A stretch of DNA of 64,000 nt from an uncultured Erythrobacter sp. (GCF_947492365.1 NZ_CANLMB010000001.1:1664874-1728873); one strand, 5' to 3'. Positions 36,401 through 45,559 are shown, numbered from the stretch's first letter. The notes: generated by a model not told the origin, from the sequence alone. A program made the numbers and translations.

Positions 36401-39400
36401 TGCGTCACCACCAGCGCCGCCATTGACACCGTCCCCGCCATTCCCTCCGGTGGTCGTAAACGAGAAGTCGGTCACACCCGCTACATCGAGTGTACCGTTA
36501 ATCGCCTGACCGACGACTACGATTTGACCTCCAGTCGCAGTCCCGCCCGCACCGCCATCGGTGCCTCCAGCCGAGTCGCCGCCATTCCCGCCGATTGTAG
36601 TAACATCGACATCAAGGCCGCCCAGCGAAATGAGTGTTGGGTTCCCGCCATCATTGTTGCGCGCAAAAACATTGATCCGAGCGGCGCTCGCCTCACCCCC
36701 AACGCCGGGAATGGCGTTGGCAAGCGCATGCCCGCCAAAGGCTTGAGCTGTAAGCGACGCGGTCCCATCCACGATCAGCGTCGCGCCCTCGATGAAAATC
36801 CGCGATTCAGCGCGCGTCACCGCATCACCGCCGTTCCGACCATCGCCTCCGCGAGCGGCCGCGCGCAGCTGTGCGGCACCATTGATCCGGATATTCGCAA
36901 ATTCGTGGAACGAGAATATCTCGGCGACATCGGTCTGTGCGATACCCCCGGTCCCGTTGGGAGCGGTTCCGCCGATTGCGTCAACATCAAGGGTGAGATC
37001 GCCTGTGATCGTGAAATCCGTTGGCTGATCGATCAGCAGCCGTGCGAATTGTCCATGTGCCGCCCCGCCATTGCCGCCATCGCTGCCCGCATCGCCGCCG
37101 GTTGCGGTGGAAGTGGCCCTCACATTTCCGTTGATCGTCGTCGAAAGCATGCCGAGAGTGCCGAAATTGGGCGCATCGATGCGAGCCCCGCCTGCATCGG
37201 CATTGCCGCCATTGCCAACTCCCGGCTGAAGAATAGAGCCACCCTCGGCCACTGCAGTCACAGTCAGCACGGGCGTGGTGATGTTATTCGCTCCATCAAA
37301 CTCGATGAAGGTGTTACTGGTGCTCGCGTTTCCGCCTGCTCCGTTATCGACATTGCCGCCGCGGGCGGTCTGCGTCACGCCGATCTCACCGGTTGCGGTT
37401 ACGGTCGCATTCCTGAAGATAATACCGCCCGATAGCGCGCTCGCATTGCCGCCCAATGCGCTAAAAGTTGCGATTGGGTTGGTCGTCCCTTCACCGCCTT
37501 CGGCAGTAAGATTGATACCAAGATCGCCGCTGACATTGACCGTGCTGTCGAGGATTTCGAGAGTGCTCGTCGTCACGTTTGCGTTTTCGCCCACGCGGCC
37601 ATACCCGCCGACTGCAAACCCCGTAATAACGAGATCGGAGAAGATATCGACGGTAGAATTGTCGATCTGGAAGCCGAAATTGCCTCCGATAGCATTGCCG
37701 CCTTCACCTAGGTCATCATGCGTGCCATCACCGCCAAAGGTTTCGATTAGCAGCCGGTCAAATGCCACATCCACATCCGCGTTTCCAAACCGGAAGAAAC
37801 CGCCCGCATTCGTGGCAGAACCGCCTCTGGTGCGTTCCGCGCTTGCCAGGGCCGATCCGCCGACCGCGCGAGAGAGGAATGCTATCCGACCTAGGTTCGA
37901 AGTGCTGCCATCGATATTCAGACTTGTGAATCCGTTGTTGCCGTTTCCAGCCACGCCGTCATCTTCGAAGGTATGGCCGCCCTGAGCCACATTTCGGATA
38001 AGCAACGGATTGCCCACTACATCGGGCAGGTTGATCGATGCTCCGTTCGTAACCTGCAGCGAAATGCTGTTGCCGAAGGCATTCCCGCCATTGCCATTGA
38101 TGCCTAGACCACCCTGCGCCTCGGCGGAGATGAATTCGAGCTCACCCAAGCCAGGATCACCGATCGTATTGGCCCCGAGCACTGTGAGGGTCGAACCGGC
38201 CCCCGAGGCATCGATCGATATTGTCCCGGAGGTGGCTATTTCGCCGGGGCCATTGCTGCCCTGCCCGCCAAACGCATCGCCTGACATGTTGAGCTCGCCA
38301 GTGGAGAACAAAGCGCCGTCAAAAACCTGCAGCTGGACCAAGTTGGAGGTCGCGCGCCCGTCAATCCCTGCGATGGCATTGCTGACGATCCGCGTTACGC
38401 CACCGACATCAATCGTGCCGCCAGTGGAGGCACTGACACGTGAGTCTCCGGCTCGCGCATGCGTTCCATCGGTCGCAAGGCTGGTATCTGCAGTGGCGTC
38501 GACAACCAGATTGCCGCCGACAAACAGCGAAGAACCGGCGTCAAAGACCTGCAAACGCGCAGCGCCGCTTTGCGCAAACAGATCGGGCTGCCCTTCATTG
38601 CGGACGCGCGAGGCGATGGTAAGATCCCCGCCAACTTGCACTGTAGCGCCAGAGTTGATCATCAGGATCGAATTGCCGACATCCAAAGTTTGGCGCGGCG
38701 AATTGGCGATCAAATCAAGATTGCCGACCACATCCAGAAGGCCAATGTTACCGTTTGATTCAAAGACAGCGGCATTGATTCCGCCTGCACGGAACGACGC
38801 ATTGCCTTCAAAAAACATCGCTTCGGACACAAACAAGTTCAGATCGGTCTCGGCCGCGGCATCAACGTCCGAGGTGAACACAATCGGAGTGCCGGGATTG
38901 GGTCCACTATTGTTGTCGATCGTGATGAAGGAATTGCCGATCGCAGCCGGATTGGGCAGCGGATCAATCTCGCCTGCAAAGACATTGTGGCCCGCCGCTA
39001 GCACCACCGTCTCACCCTCCATCGAGGCTGAACCAGCGATGTCGAATCCAAGCTGGCTGCCCCCTTGGATTGCCATTGTCATCGACGTGTTCTTGGGGAT
39101 TGCCACCATATAGATGCGGTGGTTGTCGCCCACGCCGGAGCTCGCGGGGCCGCCTGTGCTGCCGCTATGCTCGATCGAGCCGAAGCCGGCCTCTGATCCG
39201 ACATCGATCTGGATATCGAACAACCCGTCAGGGCTGAATGTTATCGATCCGGCTTCACCGGCTGCATAGACCGCCTGCCCGTTCACATAGACATCGCCGG
39301 CCTGTCTGATGCGCGGGGCAAATAGCGCGACATAGCTGCCTTCCGACAGCGCATCGATCACTGCGCCTTGCTGGATCTCGATCAGCGAGTTGGGGTCCGC

Positions 39401-39970
39401 ATTCTGGAAGATCACCTGATCGCCGAACATGAAATTGCCAAAGCCATCGGTCACAGGCTCAGCAGTGGTCAGGCCCAGATTGCCGACATCGAATGTCGCA
39501 TTCGAGCCGATCACAATCCCGCCCGGCGTGTAGAAAAACACTGTGCCGCCCGCGACAGATCCGCCCATGCCATCCTGAATGCGCGAGATCACCGTGCCGT
39601 CAAAGACAATCCGGCTGTTGGGATTAACCGGGAGAATGCGGTTGAGCACCGCGAAATCAGTAACGCCTGTGCCGTTGGTAAAGGTCGCGGTGGTCCCGTT
39701 TTGCTGGAACAGGATATCGCCAAGACCGCTGTCATCGAACGGATCCCAATCAATCACTGCGCTGTTCGAATCCACCGTCACATCGGTCGTGCCCGTGCCC
39801 TCTATGATCGTCGCACTGCCTTCGACGACCGTCCCGGTCGCTTCAAAGGATTGCGCAAAGGCGGCGTCCGACGAGAACAGCAAGCCAGTTGCCAGAGCCA
39901 GCGCAGAACTTTGTGCAAGAACAGCGCGTTGTTTGAGCGTCACAACGGTTTTATTTTGCATATTTTTCAT
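33482..39970 (-). CDS. TpsA exoprotein, filamentous-haemagglutinin type
   Basis: 2162 residues. A long N-terminal signal region ends near SSDAAFAQ, and then comes the two-partner-secretion (haemagglutination activity) domain with features such as ILFQQNGTTATFTN, RILPVNPNSRIVFDG and the beta-helix motif GGTVFFYTPGGIVIGSNATF. The middle is a very long beta-helical passenger rich in Gly-Asn-Gly-Gly repeats (about residues 600-1500). Near the C-terminus, roughly residues 1945-2110, comes a Ser/Asp/Glu-rich low-complexity stretch, then a short Pro/Gly tail. It has no autotransporter barrel, so secretion depends on the TpsB encoded 9 bases upstream. It probably forms a surface adhesin or filament. 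Confidence 0.93.
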   Translation of the reverse strand: MKNMQNKTVVTLKQRAVLAQSSALALATGLLFSSDAAFAQSFEATGTVVEGSATIIEGTGTTDVTVDSNSAVIDWDPFDDSGLGDILFQQNGTTATFTNGTGVTDFAVLNRILPVNPNSRIVFDGTVISRIQDGMGGSVAGGTVFFYTPGGIVIGSNATFDVGNLGLTTAEPVTDGFGNFMFGDQVIFQNADPNSLIEIQQGAVIDALSEGSYVALFAPRIRQAGDVYVNGQAVYAAGEAGSITFSPDGLFDIQIDVGSEAGFGSIEHSGSTGGPASSGVGDNHRIYMVAIPKNTSMTMAIQGGSQLGFDIAGSASMEGETVVLAAGHNVFAGEIDPLPNPAAIGNSFITIDNNSGPNPGTPIVFTSDVDAAAETDLNLFVSEAMFFEGNASFRAGGINAAVFESNGNIGLLDVVGNLDLIANSPRQTLDVGNSILMINSGATVQVGGDLTIASRVRNEGQPDLFAQSGAARLQVFDAGSSLFVGGNLVVDATADTSLATDGTHARAGDSRVSASTGGTIDVGGVTRIVSNAIAGIDGRATSNLVQLQVFDGALFSTGELNMSGDAFGGQGSNGPGEIATSGTISIDASGAGSTLTVLGANTIGDPGLGELEFISAEAQGGLGINGNGGNAFGNSISLQVTNGASINLPDVVGNPLLIRNVAQGGHTFEDDGVAGNGNNGFTSLNIDGSTSNLGRIAFLSRAVGGSALASAERTRGGSATNAGGFFRFGNADVDVAFDRLLIETFGGDGTHDDLGEGGNAIGGNFGFQIDNSTVDIFSDLVITGFAVGGYGRVGENANVTTSTLEILDSTVNVSGDLGINLTAEGGEGTTNPIATFSALGGNASALSGGIIFRNATVTATGEIGVTQTARGGNVDNGAGGNASTSNTFIEFDGANNITTPVLTVTAVAEGGSILQPGVGNGGNADAGGARIDAPNFGTLGMLSTTINGNVRATSTATGGDAGSDGGNGGAAHGQFARLLIDQPTDFTITGDLTLDVDAIGGTAPNGTGGIAQTDVAEIFSFHEFANIRINGAAQLRAAARGGDGRNGGDAVTRAESRIFIEGATLIVDGTASLTAQAFGGHALANAIPGVGGEASAARINVFARNNDGGNPTLISLGGLDVDVTTIGGNGGDSAGGTDGGAGGTATGGQIVVVGQAINGTLDVAGVTDFSFTTTGGNGGDGVNGGAGGDATGGSLQFGTASGGPVPGAVDGSASFDTVVGTMVNTGGNGGNATTGIGGDGGLGRAGNFTALVRGAEVSANSMSFTSQGVGGDGGTGNTQGNGGDGQAGTMRLVVSQAFQNPGRGLMNLGSLLMNTSSAGGAGATPGASLYPELATISVTQSDVNIGSIDITLQGDDAPDPETGAALVLTDATLTVDTFNLLTPGLVDIALTSSLLDSRVFNVTGGDFVLPDPASPPIDPGTINATESMTLTATDNVLGASALLTSDGQITLNSRSDIGLLDVTATDITVTTQFGALEIALLDASNGTLLIESGTGMRLGNIAANTLIARGNSGSISSTSPIVVGQSATFEAATGIALDEVTAGSIFVSAGESVELLGATAGSLQIIGGTDIFLESATVDTLNVSTTGGSVTSTNPLVVAQDATIQASGDIMLGDVSAATINANAGGLVQVQGLWQAGLVDITSFEIDIIQQGAIDAGASGRIRLASNNEGGVMLGDDPTGDFTGYLVDLEVFERLLAGEVAIFETSNENGVQLIVGDVDLSSNTLLSTLTLQTISTGGEIIVDGLLTATSTGSPVNVNFNADLFAINADTGAIDLFANGGTVNITAGTIFIGSGSVFDGLAGDETEEELAALINTPIASPQPDGVLRAGALELVVTDQLLIQNTGTEELPAGFVLPSAGAITIDVGGGRGGGAMPLVIINGQFDDGAGNVLTGNDAATALLDLLDDATIFNAGSQINGCALGGCDGAPAVDNNQGEITSTVSAAVSGAGSSSGSGSGSSGGSSDGATGGDSGSGDDGSSGGDSDSSDDGSSAGTGTGSTGTGSGSSGGGDVNVDNVDDGGGGDGEFSIDDSGDSGSDSSSDGDSNSDGDSDSSSDDGESSSDDSEEGSADEESEDTEDTEESEDSEETEEESEEEEEEAAEEEEEESEAATRGPIAPPVSIINTNALDRRGAINDPISGSGNPALVDPDVDAPPAGGNGDQP

Positions 39971-39979
39971 TCCCGAGGG

Positions 39980-41719
39980 TCAGATACTGGCAGTCAGAGT
40001 GAAGAGAACGCGGACGTCGCCGCGCTCGGTTTGCAGGCCTGCGCGTTTCAGCGGCACCGAAACATTGACGTCGAGGCCGTAACGCCCGCCAAGGAAGGTG
40101 CGCGCGCCCGCGCCTACCGAATACAGGTCGTCGTCGATCTCCGGCGCTTCGTTCCAGACCTTTGCCAGATCGAAGAAGGCATAAGGCTGAATCGAAAGAC
40201 GCCCCGACTGGTTCAGCGGCAAAGTCGCCGTGCGCAGCTCGGTCGCAAGCGCGACACCGCTATCGCCGATAATGGTGCCCGGATCATAACCCCGGCCCAC
40301 TGTGAAGTTGCCTGCCGCGAACTCTTCGAACCCGAACAGCCCCCCGCCGAGCGACAATTGCGCACGCGGCTTGAGCGTCAGCGCGATCAGGCTGGAGAGC
40401 GAGAACTCGGCCACACCGCTTGCGCGGATAACCGAGCCAGTCGGCTCGCCATCAAGACGCCCCGGATTGATGAACCCTGCGGGACAGGTCGGGCCAAAGC
40501 AGACATTCGAAGCGCCAAAGACATCAAGGCCTTGCCGATATTCGATTGTGCCATTTGCGCGGTAACGCGGCGCACGGCGATCCACGTCGATCGCGTCATA
40601 ATCAAGCTTGACCCAGCCAACGCGGATACGGTCGCGCGATAAAGGCGCGATGAAGTCCACATCCTGATTGATGTAGTCAAAACCAGCGCTGACATAGATG
40701 CTTTCCGCCTGAGTGCGCTTCACCGGATAGCTGGCCGAAATATTGGCGAACAATGTCTCTGCGGTGAGATCAGTGACGGCAACGTTCGCCGCCGCTGCAA
40801 GGCCCAGATCAGGGCGGGTCCATGCATAGGTCACTTGCCCGCCGACGATCAGCCCGTCGCCGCCGGGGCGGAATTCGTGGGAGGCCTGCACCACGTGCTG
40901 CTCGTCAAAATCGCTGCTGGCGAAATAGGAAAGCGTGGTCGCATCGCCCATTCCGGTAAGGCCGTAAAAGCGCGCGCGCACCTGACCGCCAAAGGGGCCG
41001 GTGGCTTCTGCGCCGTAATTCTGGATCGCGAGGTCAAATTCGGAGCGCTGCCGCCGGACGGTGACTTCGCCGATCAGATTGCCGGGATCTCCGCCAGCCG
41101 GGCGAAGCGTCAGATTGACGTTATAGCCGGGCAGATCGCGCGCGAGCAGCAGGTAACGTTCCGCCTCGTTGCGATCGAAAATCTCGGATTCGGATAGCCG
41201 CCCCAAATATTGCTGGAGCTTGCCCTCTGCCCCGCGCGTTTCGCCGCGCGCGCGCACTGCGGTGATCCGGCCATAGAGCACTTCGAAGGTGACATTGCCG
41301 TCCTCGATCCGCTGCGTCGGCACCTGCGTTGCAGCGAGATAGCCCTTGTTGCGCAGGATCGTGGCGGCGGCATCGCGGATTTCGCACAGGATCGCGACCG
41401 GATGCTCCTGCCCTTCGAACGGCTTCCAGGCAGGCTCCAGTTCTTGCGGGGTCGCGCCTTTCAGCCCGTTGAAATTGACCGAGCGAATGGTCAACCGGAC
41501 ATCGGCATATTGCGGATCGGCAAGCGCGCAGGGAGACCGCTCTATCCCGCCTTCGACCGTTAGCCGCGGCGGCGGTGCGTCTTCACCGCGTGCAATGCCC
41601 TGCAATTCTTCACGGGTCGGTACGACAGCCTGTGCAGAAGCCTGAGTTGCAGTGATAAAAAATATCGGGCTCAGCGCTACAGCCAGCCCTCCTGCGGTGC
41701 AGGATGTCTTGGAAACCAT
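39980..41719 (-). CDS. TpsB outer-membrane transporter (ShlB/FhaC family)
   Basis: 579 residues, the usual length. It has a signal peptide (cleaved near ATQASAQA), two POTRA domains (about 70-230; second one with VTFEVLYGRITAVRARG) and a C-terminal 16-strand barrel. The conserved L6 loop motif appears as VGRGYDPGTIIGDSG and the chain ends in a barrel-like strand (VLFTLTASI). FhaC-type proteins recognise and export the TPS domain of the partner. It is the first gene of a three-gene operon (tpsB-tpsA-CHAT). A ribosome site AAGGGGGG precedes the ATG, which makes the transporter the first product, as is usual. Confidence 0.95.
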   Translation of the reverse strand: MVSKTSCTAGGLAVALSPIFFITATQASAQAVVPTREELQGIARGEDAPPPRLTVEGGIERSPCALADPQYADVRLTIRSVNFNGLKGATPQELEPAWKPFEGQEHPVAILCEIRDAAATILRNKGYLAATQVPTQRIEDGNVTFEVLYGRITAVRARGETRGAEGKLQQYLGRLSESEIFDRNEAERYLLLARDLPGYNVNLTLRPAGGDPGNLIGEVTVRRQRSEFDLAIQNYGAEATGPFGGQVRARFYGLTGMGDATTLSYFASSDFDEQHVVQASHEFRPGGDGLIVGGQVTYAWTRPDLGLAAAANVAVTDLTAETLFANISASYPVKRTQAESIYVSAGFDYINQDVDFIAPLSRDRIRVGWVKLDYDAIDVDRRAPRYRANGTIEYRQGLDVFGASNVCFGPTCPAGFINPGRLDGEPTGSVIRASGVAEFSLSSLIALTLKPRAQLSLGGGLFGFEEFAAGNFTVGRGYDPGTIIGDSGVALATELRTATLPLNQSGRLSIQPYAFFDLAKVWNEAPEIDDDLYSVGAGARTFLGGRYGLDVNVSVPLKRAGLQTERGDVRVLFTLTASI

Positions 41720-41899
41720 TTACCCCCCTTGCCGTCCCCCGACCGGCAAACGCGCCGCAACGCCTTGGGCAATCGGGCCGCGCAAAACACAATGTTTCAC
41801 ACGGACCCGATCAGGGTATTCGAGTCAAGCCTTAACCATAGATAATGCGCAACTCCGGTGCTTTACGCAGCGTTACGGCGCTGGGCATAAACGCCTCAC

Positions 41900-43030
41900 T
41901 CAAGCGAGCGAGACGTGCCGCTTCATGTGATGGTCGACATTGCCAAATTCGGAATCGAAGATCGTCAGGCGTTTGAAGTAATGGCCGATCGCATATTCAT
42001 CGGTCATGCCGTTGCCGCCGTGGATCTGGATCGCTTCCTGCCCGACAAACCGAGCGGCCTGTCCGACGCGGACCTTTGCTGCTGAGGCCGCGATCTTGCG
42101 GTCACGCTCGCTCGCGTCGAGTTTGATCGTCGCGAGATAGGTCATCGAGACGGCCTGCTCATATTCGGTGAACATATCGACCATGCGGTGCTGCAGCACC
42201 TGAAACTTGCCGATAGGAACGCCGAACTGCTTGCGCTGTTTTGAATAATCGAGCGTGATGGCGTGCGCGACCTTCATCGCGCCGCATGCCTCTGCGCACA
42301 AGGCTGCGATGGCTTCGTCACCGACCCGCTCGATCAGCGGCAGGGCATTGCCCTCTTCGCCGATCAAAGCATCCTCGCCGACAGCGACATTCTCGAAGTA
42401 AACTTCCGAAGCCTGCCGTCCATCAACCGTGGGATAGTCGCGGGTGACGACGCCATTGGCGGACTTGTCGACGACAAAGACCGAGATACCGTCACGGTCG
42501 CGCCGCTCGCCCGAAGTGCGCGCGGTGACGATCAGATGGCTCGCCCAAGGTGCGCCGATCACGACTGCCTTGTGACCGTTCAGGACGTAGCCTGCGCCGT
42601 CTTTCTTCGCTGTGGTTTCGAGGTCAGCAAAGTCATAGCGCCCGCGCGGTTCGGCATAGGCATAAGCGAAGATGCGGCTGCCATCGACGATCCCGCCAAT
42701 ATGCTCTTCCTTTTGAGCCGCCTTGCCAGCATGCTTCAGGAAGCCGCCTGCGCACACGACGCTGGGCACGAATGGTTCGACCACCAGGCCTTTGCCGAAC
42801 TCTTCCATCACGACCAGCGCGTCGACCGCGCCGCCCCCAAAGCCGCCATCTTCTTCGCTAAACGGCATACCGAGAATGCCCAGCTCCGCCAGCTGCGCCC
42901 AGATTTCGGGGCGCCATCCGGCTTCGCTTTCGATCACGCCGCGGCGTGTCTCGCTGTCATATTGCTCACGCACCAGCCGCGAAAGGCCGTCGCGCACCAT
43001 GTCCTGTTCTTCGGTGAAATTGAAATCCAC
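41900..43030 (-). CDS. Acyl-CoA dehydrogenase, subunit 2
   Basis: 376 residues with the acyl-CoA dehydrogenase order of N-terminal helical, middle beta (SHLIVTARTSGERRDRDG) and C-terminal helical domains, and the FAD/tetramer motif IQIHGGNGMTDEYAIGHYFKR. Cytoplasmic flavoenzyme introducing an alpha-beta double bond into an acyl-CoA. It lies 26 bases after a second, different acyl-CoA dehydrogenase. Adjacent pairs like this form alpha2-beta2 enzymes for bulky substrates (steroid side chains, for example) in several bacteria. The substrate here is unknown. The 180 bases between its end and tpsB hold no recognised gene or terminator. Confidence 0.92.
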   Translation of the reverse strand: MDFNFTEEQDMVRDGLSRLVREQYDSETRRGVIESEAGWRPEIWAQLAELGILGMPFSEEDGGFGGGAVDALVVMEEFGKGLVVEPFVPSVVCAGGFLKHAGKAAQKEEHIGGIVDGSRIFAYAYAEPRGRYDFADLETTAKKDGAGYVLNGHKAVVIGAPWASHLIVTARTSGERRDRDGISVFVVDKSANGVVTRDYPTVDGRQASEVYFENVAVGEDALIGEEGNALPLIERVGDEAIAALCAEACGAMKVAHAITLDYSKQRKQFGVPIGKFQVLQHRMVDMFTEYEQAVSMTYLATIKLDASERDRKIAASAAKVRVGQAARFVGQEAIQIHGGNGMTDEYAIGHYFKRLTIFDSEFGNVDHHMKRHVSLA

Positions 43031-43056
43031 TTGAGTATCTCCGGTGTCGCTGCGGC

Positions 43057-44253
43057 TTAAAGGCCGAGGATCATCTTGGTGATGATGTTGCGCTGAATCT
43101 CGTTCGATCCGCCATAGATCGAAGTTTTGCGCATGTTGAAATAGGTCGCGGCGGCGTGCTGCGCGTATTCGGGCCCGACCGGATATTCGTTCGATCCGGC
43201 ATCCGCGATGCTGCCATACATCGGCGAGCCATAGCTGCCGACCGCTTCCAAAGTCAGTTCGGTCAGGCGCTGCTGGATTTCGGTGCCCTTGATCTTGAGG
43301 ATCGAGCTTTCCGGCCCCGGCCCCTTGCCCGCCTGCTCACCGGCAAGCGTGCGCAATTCGGTGATTTCCAGCGCGTTGAGATCGATCTCCAGCTGGCTGA
43401 CTTTGCGCGCAAAATCGAAGTCGCTCATCAGCGGTTCGCCGTCGAGGGTTTCCTTGCCCGCGATCTCGCGCAGCTTTTCAACGCCGCGTTTGGAGCGAGC
43501 CACGCCTGCAATCCCGCTGCGCTCATGCGCGAGCAGGAATTTGGCGTAGGTCCAGCCCTTGTTCTCTTCGCCCACAAGGTTTTCAACCGGCACGCGCACA
43601 TCGGTGAGCCATGTCTCGTTGACCTCATGCCCGCCATCGATCAGCTTGATCGGGCGCACTTCAACGCCCGGCGTTTTCATATCGACGAGGATGAAGCTGA
43701 TCCCCTCCTGCGGCTTTGCAGCTTCGGGATCGGTGCGGCACAGGAAGAAACCCCAATCGGCATATTGCGCGAGCGTGGTCCAGGTCTTCTGCCCGTTGAT
43801 GACGTAATGATCGCCATCGCGAACCGCAGTGGTCTTAAGGCTTGCGAGGTCCGAACCCGCGCCCGGCTCCGAATAGCCCTGACACCACCAGACATTGCCC
43901 GAACGGATGCCGGGCAGGTGCTGCGCTTTCTGCTCTTCATTGCCGAAAGTGTAGATCACCGGCCCCACCATCGACACGCCAAAGGGCAGCGGCATCAGCG
44001 CGTTCACCCGCGCGTTTTCCTCTGACCAGATGTAGCGCTGCGTCGGGCTCCAGCCGGTGCCGCCATAGGCTTCGGGCCATGCCGGAACCGACCAGCCCTT
44101 CTCTCCCAGCACTTTGTGCCAAGCGACAAAGTCTTCCGGCGCGAGGTCTTCGCGCAGGCCCATATCGCCCAGATGTTTGGGATAATTCGCTTCGATGAAG
44201 GCGCGTACCTCGTCGCGGAACGCCACTTCTTCTGGGGTGAAATCAAGATTCAT
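43057..44253 (-). CDS. Acyl-CoA dehydrogenase, subunit 1
   Basis: 398 residues. N-terminal LDFTPEEVAFRDEVRAF, middle-domain flavin-contact motif WWCQGYSEPGAGSDLASL, and C-terminal TSIYGGSNEIQRNIITK. This is the FadE-like branch in which the residue before the GGS is not the usual Glu of medium-chain enzymes, so the catalytic base may come from elsewhere or from the partner subunit. It is first in a two-gene unit with the acyl-CoA dehydrogenase that follows. A 21-base palindrome about 80 bases upstream may be the operator. The pair is separated from the capsule operon by 118 bases and is probably unrelated to it in function. Confidence 0.93.
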   Translation of the reverse strand: MNLDFTPEEVAFRDEVRAFIEANYPKHLGDMGLREDLAPEDFVAWHKVLGEKGWSVPAWPEAYGGTGWSPTQRYIWSEENARVNALMPLPFGVSMVGPVIYTFGNEEQKAQHLPGIRSGNVWWCQGYSEPGAGSDLASLKTTAVRDGDHYVINGQKTWTTLAQYADWGFFLCRTDPEAAKPQEGISFILVDMKTPGVEVRPIKLIDGGHEVNETWLTDVRVPVENLVGEENKGWTYAKFLLAHERSGIAGVARSKRGVEKLREIAGKETLDGEPLMSDFDFARKVSQLEIDLNALEITELRTLAGEQAGKGPGPESSILKIKGTEIQQRLTELTLEAVGSYGSPMYGSIADAGSNEYPVGPEYAQHAAATYFNMRKTSIYGGSNEIQRNIITKMILGL

Positions 44254-44321
44254 GCGATCACTCTCCGTCGAATTCTAACTGTTGAGAGCCACTCTGCCAC
44301 GAGCGGGCGCGCGCTGAAAGC

Positions 44322-44342
44322 CCCATTTCAAATTGAAACGGG
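44322..44342. promoter_or_regulatory. 21-base palindrome, candidate operator of the acyl-CoA dehydrogenase pair
   Basis: CCC-N-TTTCAA-A-TTGAAA-N-GGG, with nine of ten pairs matching around a central A. It is centred about 80 bases upstream of the first acyl-CoA dehydrogenase start. This size and symmetry suit a TetR- or GntR-type regulator. It could also form a hairpin at the end of the upstream exporter transcript, but no T tract follows. Confidence 0.5.
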
Positions 44343-44371
44343 TCGATCCTGCGAAAAACCGCGAGGCCCGC

Positions 44372-45559
44372 TTACTGGTTCCCGCTGTCGACCGCGTTTG
44401 CCGTAGCGACAATCGAGAATGCGGTGCTGGACAGCAGCGTGAGAAAACGCTCCAGCTCGACCCCGGGGGCTGTGGAAATGTAGAGCACATCGCCGTCCTG
44501 CATCCGAAAATCCTGCATCGCAAACAAGCTCTGCGCGTCGGTCATGCGCAGCGAATAGACCACCGGAACGCGGCCATCGGCGGTTGTCTGAGCGCCTGCT
44601 TCCAATAGCGGATCAACCGCCCCGCGCGGCTCCATGCGGAAGACGAAAACGCCCTTCACATCGGCGCGGCGATCATTGAGCCCGCCTACGCGCCCGAGCG
44701 CTTCGGCAAGGCTGATCCCTGCCCCTTCAAACGGCACTTCGGCAGAGCGCGCAACCGCTCCCAAAGCAACGAAGCTGAAGGGCTGGTGCTGGAGCGTGAT
44801 GACATCGCCGGCGCGCAGGCCGATATTCTGGCGCGGATCGGCGATCACCTGTTCCAGCGGCATGGCGGTGAGCGTGCTGCCACGCGCCAGCTGGATGGTG
44901 GATTGCCCGATCGGCTCGCGCGTCCCGCCTGCGCTGGCCAGAGCATCGAGCAGCCGCTCGCCGCGCGCGGAAAGCACCACCCGCCCGCTGGTCGCGACAT
45001 TGCCGAGCACGGTCACAGTGCGGCTCTCATTCTGCACCAGCCGCACCAGCGCCTGAGGGTTGTTCGCACGGCCATTGAGGCGCGAGGCGATGATTGCCTC
45101 GATCTGTTCGGGGCGCAGACCGGCCACGTCGATCCGCCCCACGAAAGGCACCGTGACCCGGCCATCCTCGCCCACTTGCTGCTGCGGGATTTCGGCGGTG
45201 GAAGCGACGTCGAGGCTCGCATCAGGAGCACCTGTGCCGAAAAGGACCGCAGGCGGCGCCTCCCAGATCGCGATATCGAGCACGTCACCCGGACCCACCA
45301 CAGTCGCCGACGTCGCGCTTTCACCGAACACTTCGGCGAAGCTGGTCGAGGCGCTGTGGGCGTTGAGCTGGCTGGCCACACCCGGCCCCAGCTCGATCAC
45401 CTGAATGCCGGTATCCGCGTAGCTCTGGTCTGAGGCGTCCAGAATGCGCCCGGTCGACGGCCCGGTTCCGCCAAAGCTCGAACAGGCACCCAGCGCCAGC
45501 GCGCCCAGCCCCATCGCGGCCAGCCGGAAGGCGCGTTCAAACCGTGGTGCATCTCGCAT
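44372..45559 (-). CDS. Wza-like polysaccharide export lipoprotein
   Basis: About 395 residues from the ATG at 45559, preceded by AGGA at eight bases; an in-frame ATG at 45583 is less well placed. Lipoprotein signal with lipobox LGAC. It has the polysaccharide biosynthesis/export domain (VGPGDVLDIAIWEAPP, EDGRVTVPFVGRIDVAG) and SLBB-type repeats after it (VTVLGNVATSGRVVLS, GDVITLQHQPFSFVALGAV). Proteins of this outer-membrane exporter family form the channel through which capsule leaves the cell. It is the last gene of the capsule operon on this strand. It works with KpsE and KpsMT encoded upstream. Confidence 0.93.
   Translation of the reverse strand: MRDAPRFERAFRLAAMGLGALALGACSSFGGTGPSTGRILDASDQSYADTGIQVIELGPGVASQLNAHSASTSFAEVFGESATSATVVGPGDVLDIAIWEAPPAVLFGTGAPDASLDVASTAEIPQQQVGEDGRVTVPFVGRIDVAGLRPEQIEAIIASRLNGRANNPQALVRLVQNESRTVTVLGNVATSGRVVLSARGERLLDALASAGGTREPIGQSTIQLARGSTLTAMPLEQVIADPRQNIGLRAGDVITLQHQPFSFVALGAVARSAEVPFEGAGISLAEALGRVGGLNDRRADVKGVFVFRMEPRGAVDPLLEAGAQTTADGRVPVVYSLRMTDAQSLFAMQDFRMQDGDVLYISTAPGVELERFLTLLSSTAFSIVATANAVDSGNQ

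Noticed and set aside
36100..38200. Gly-Asn-Gly-Gly coding repeats as a possible tandem DNA repeat or CRISPR-like array
   Set aside because: The repetition follows the beta-helix of the TpsA protein, is irregular in spacing, and is fully explained as coding sequence.
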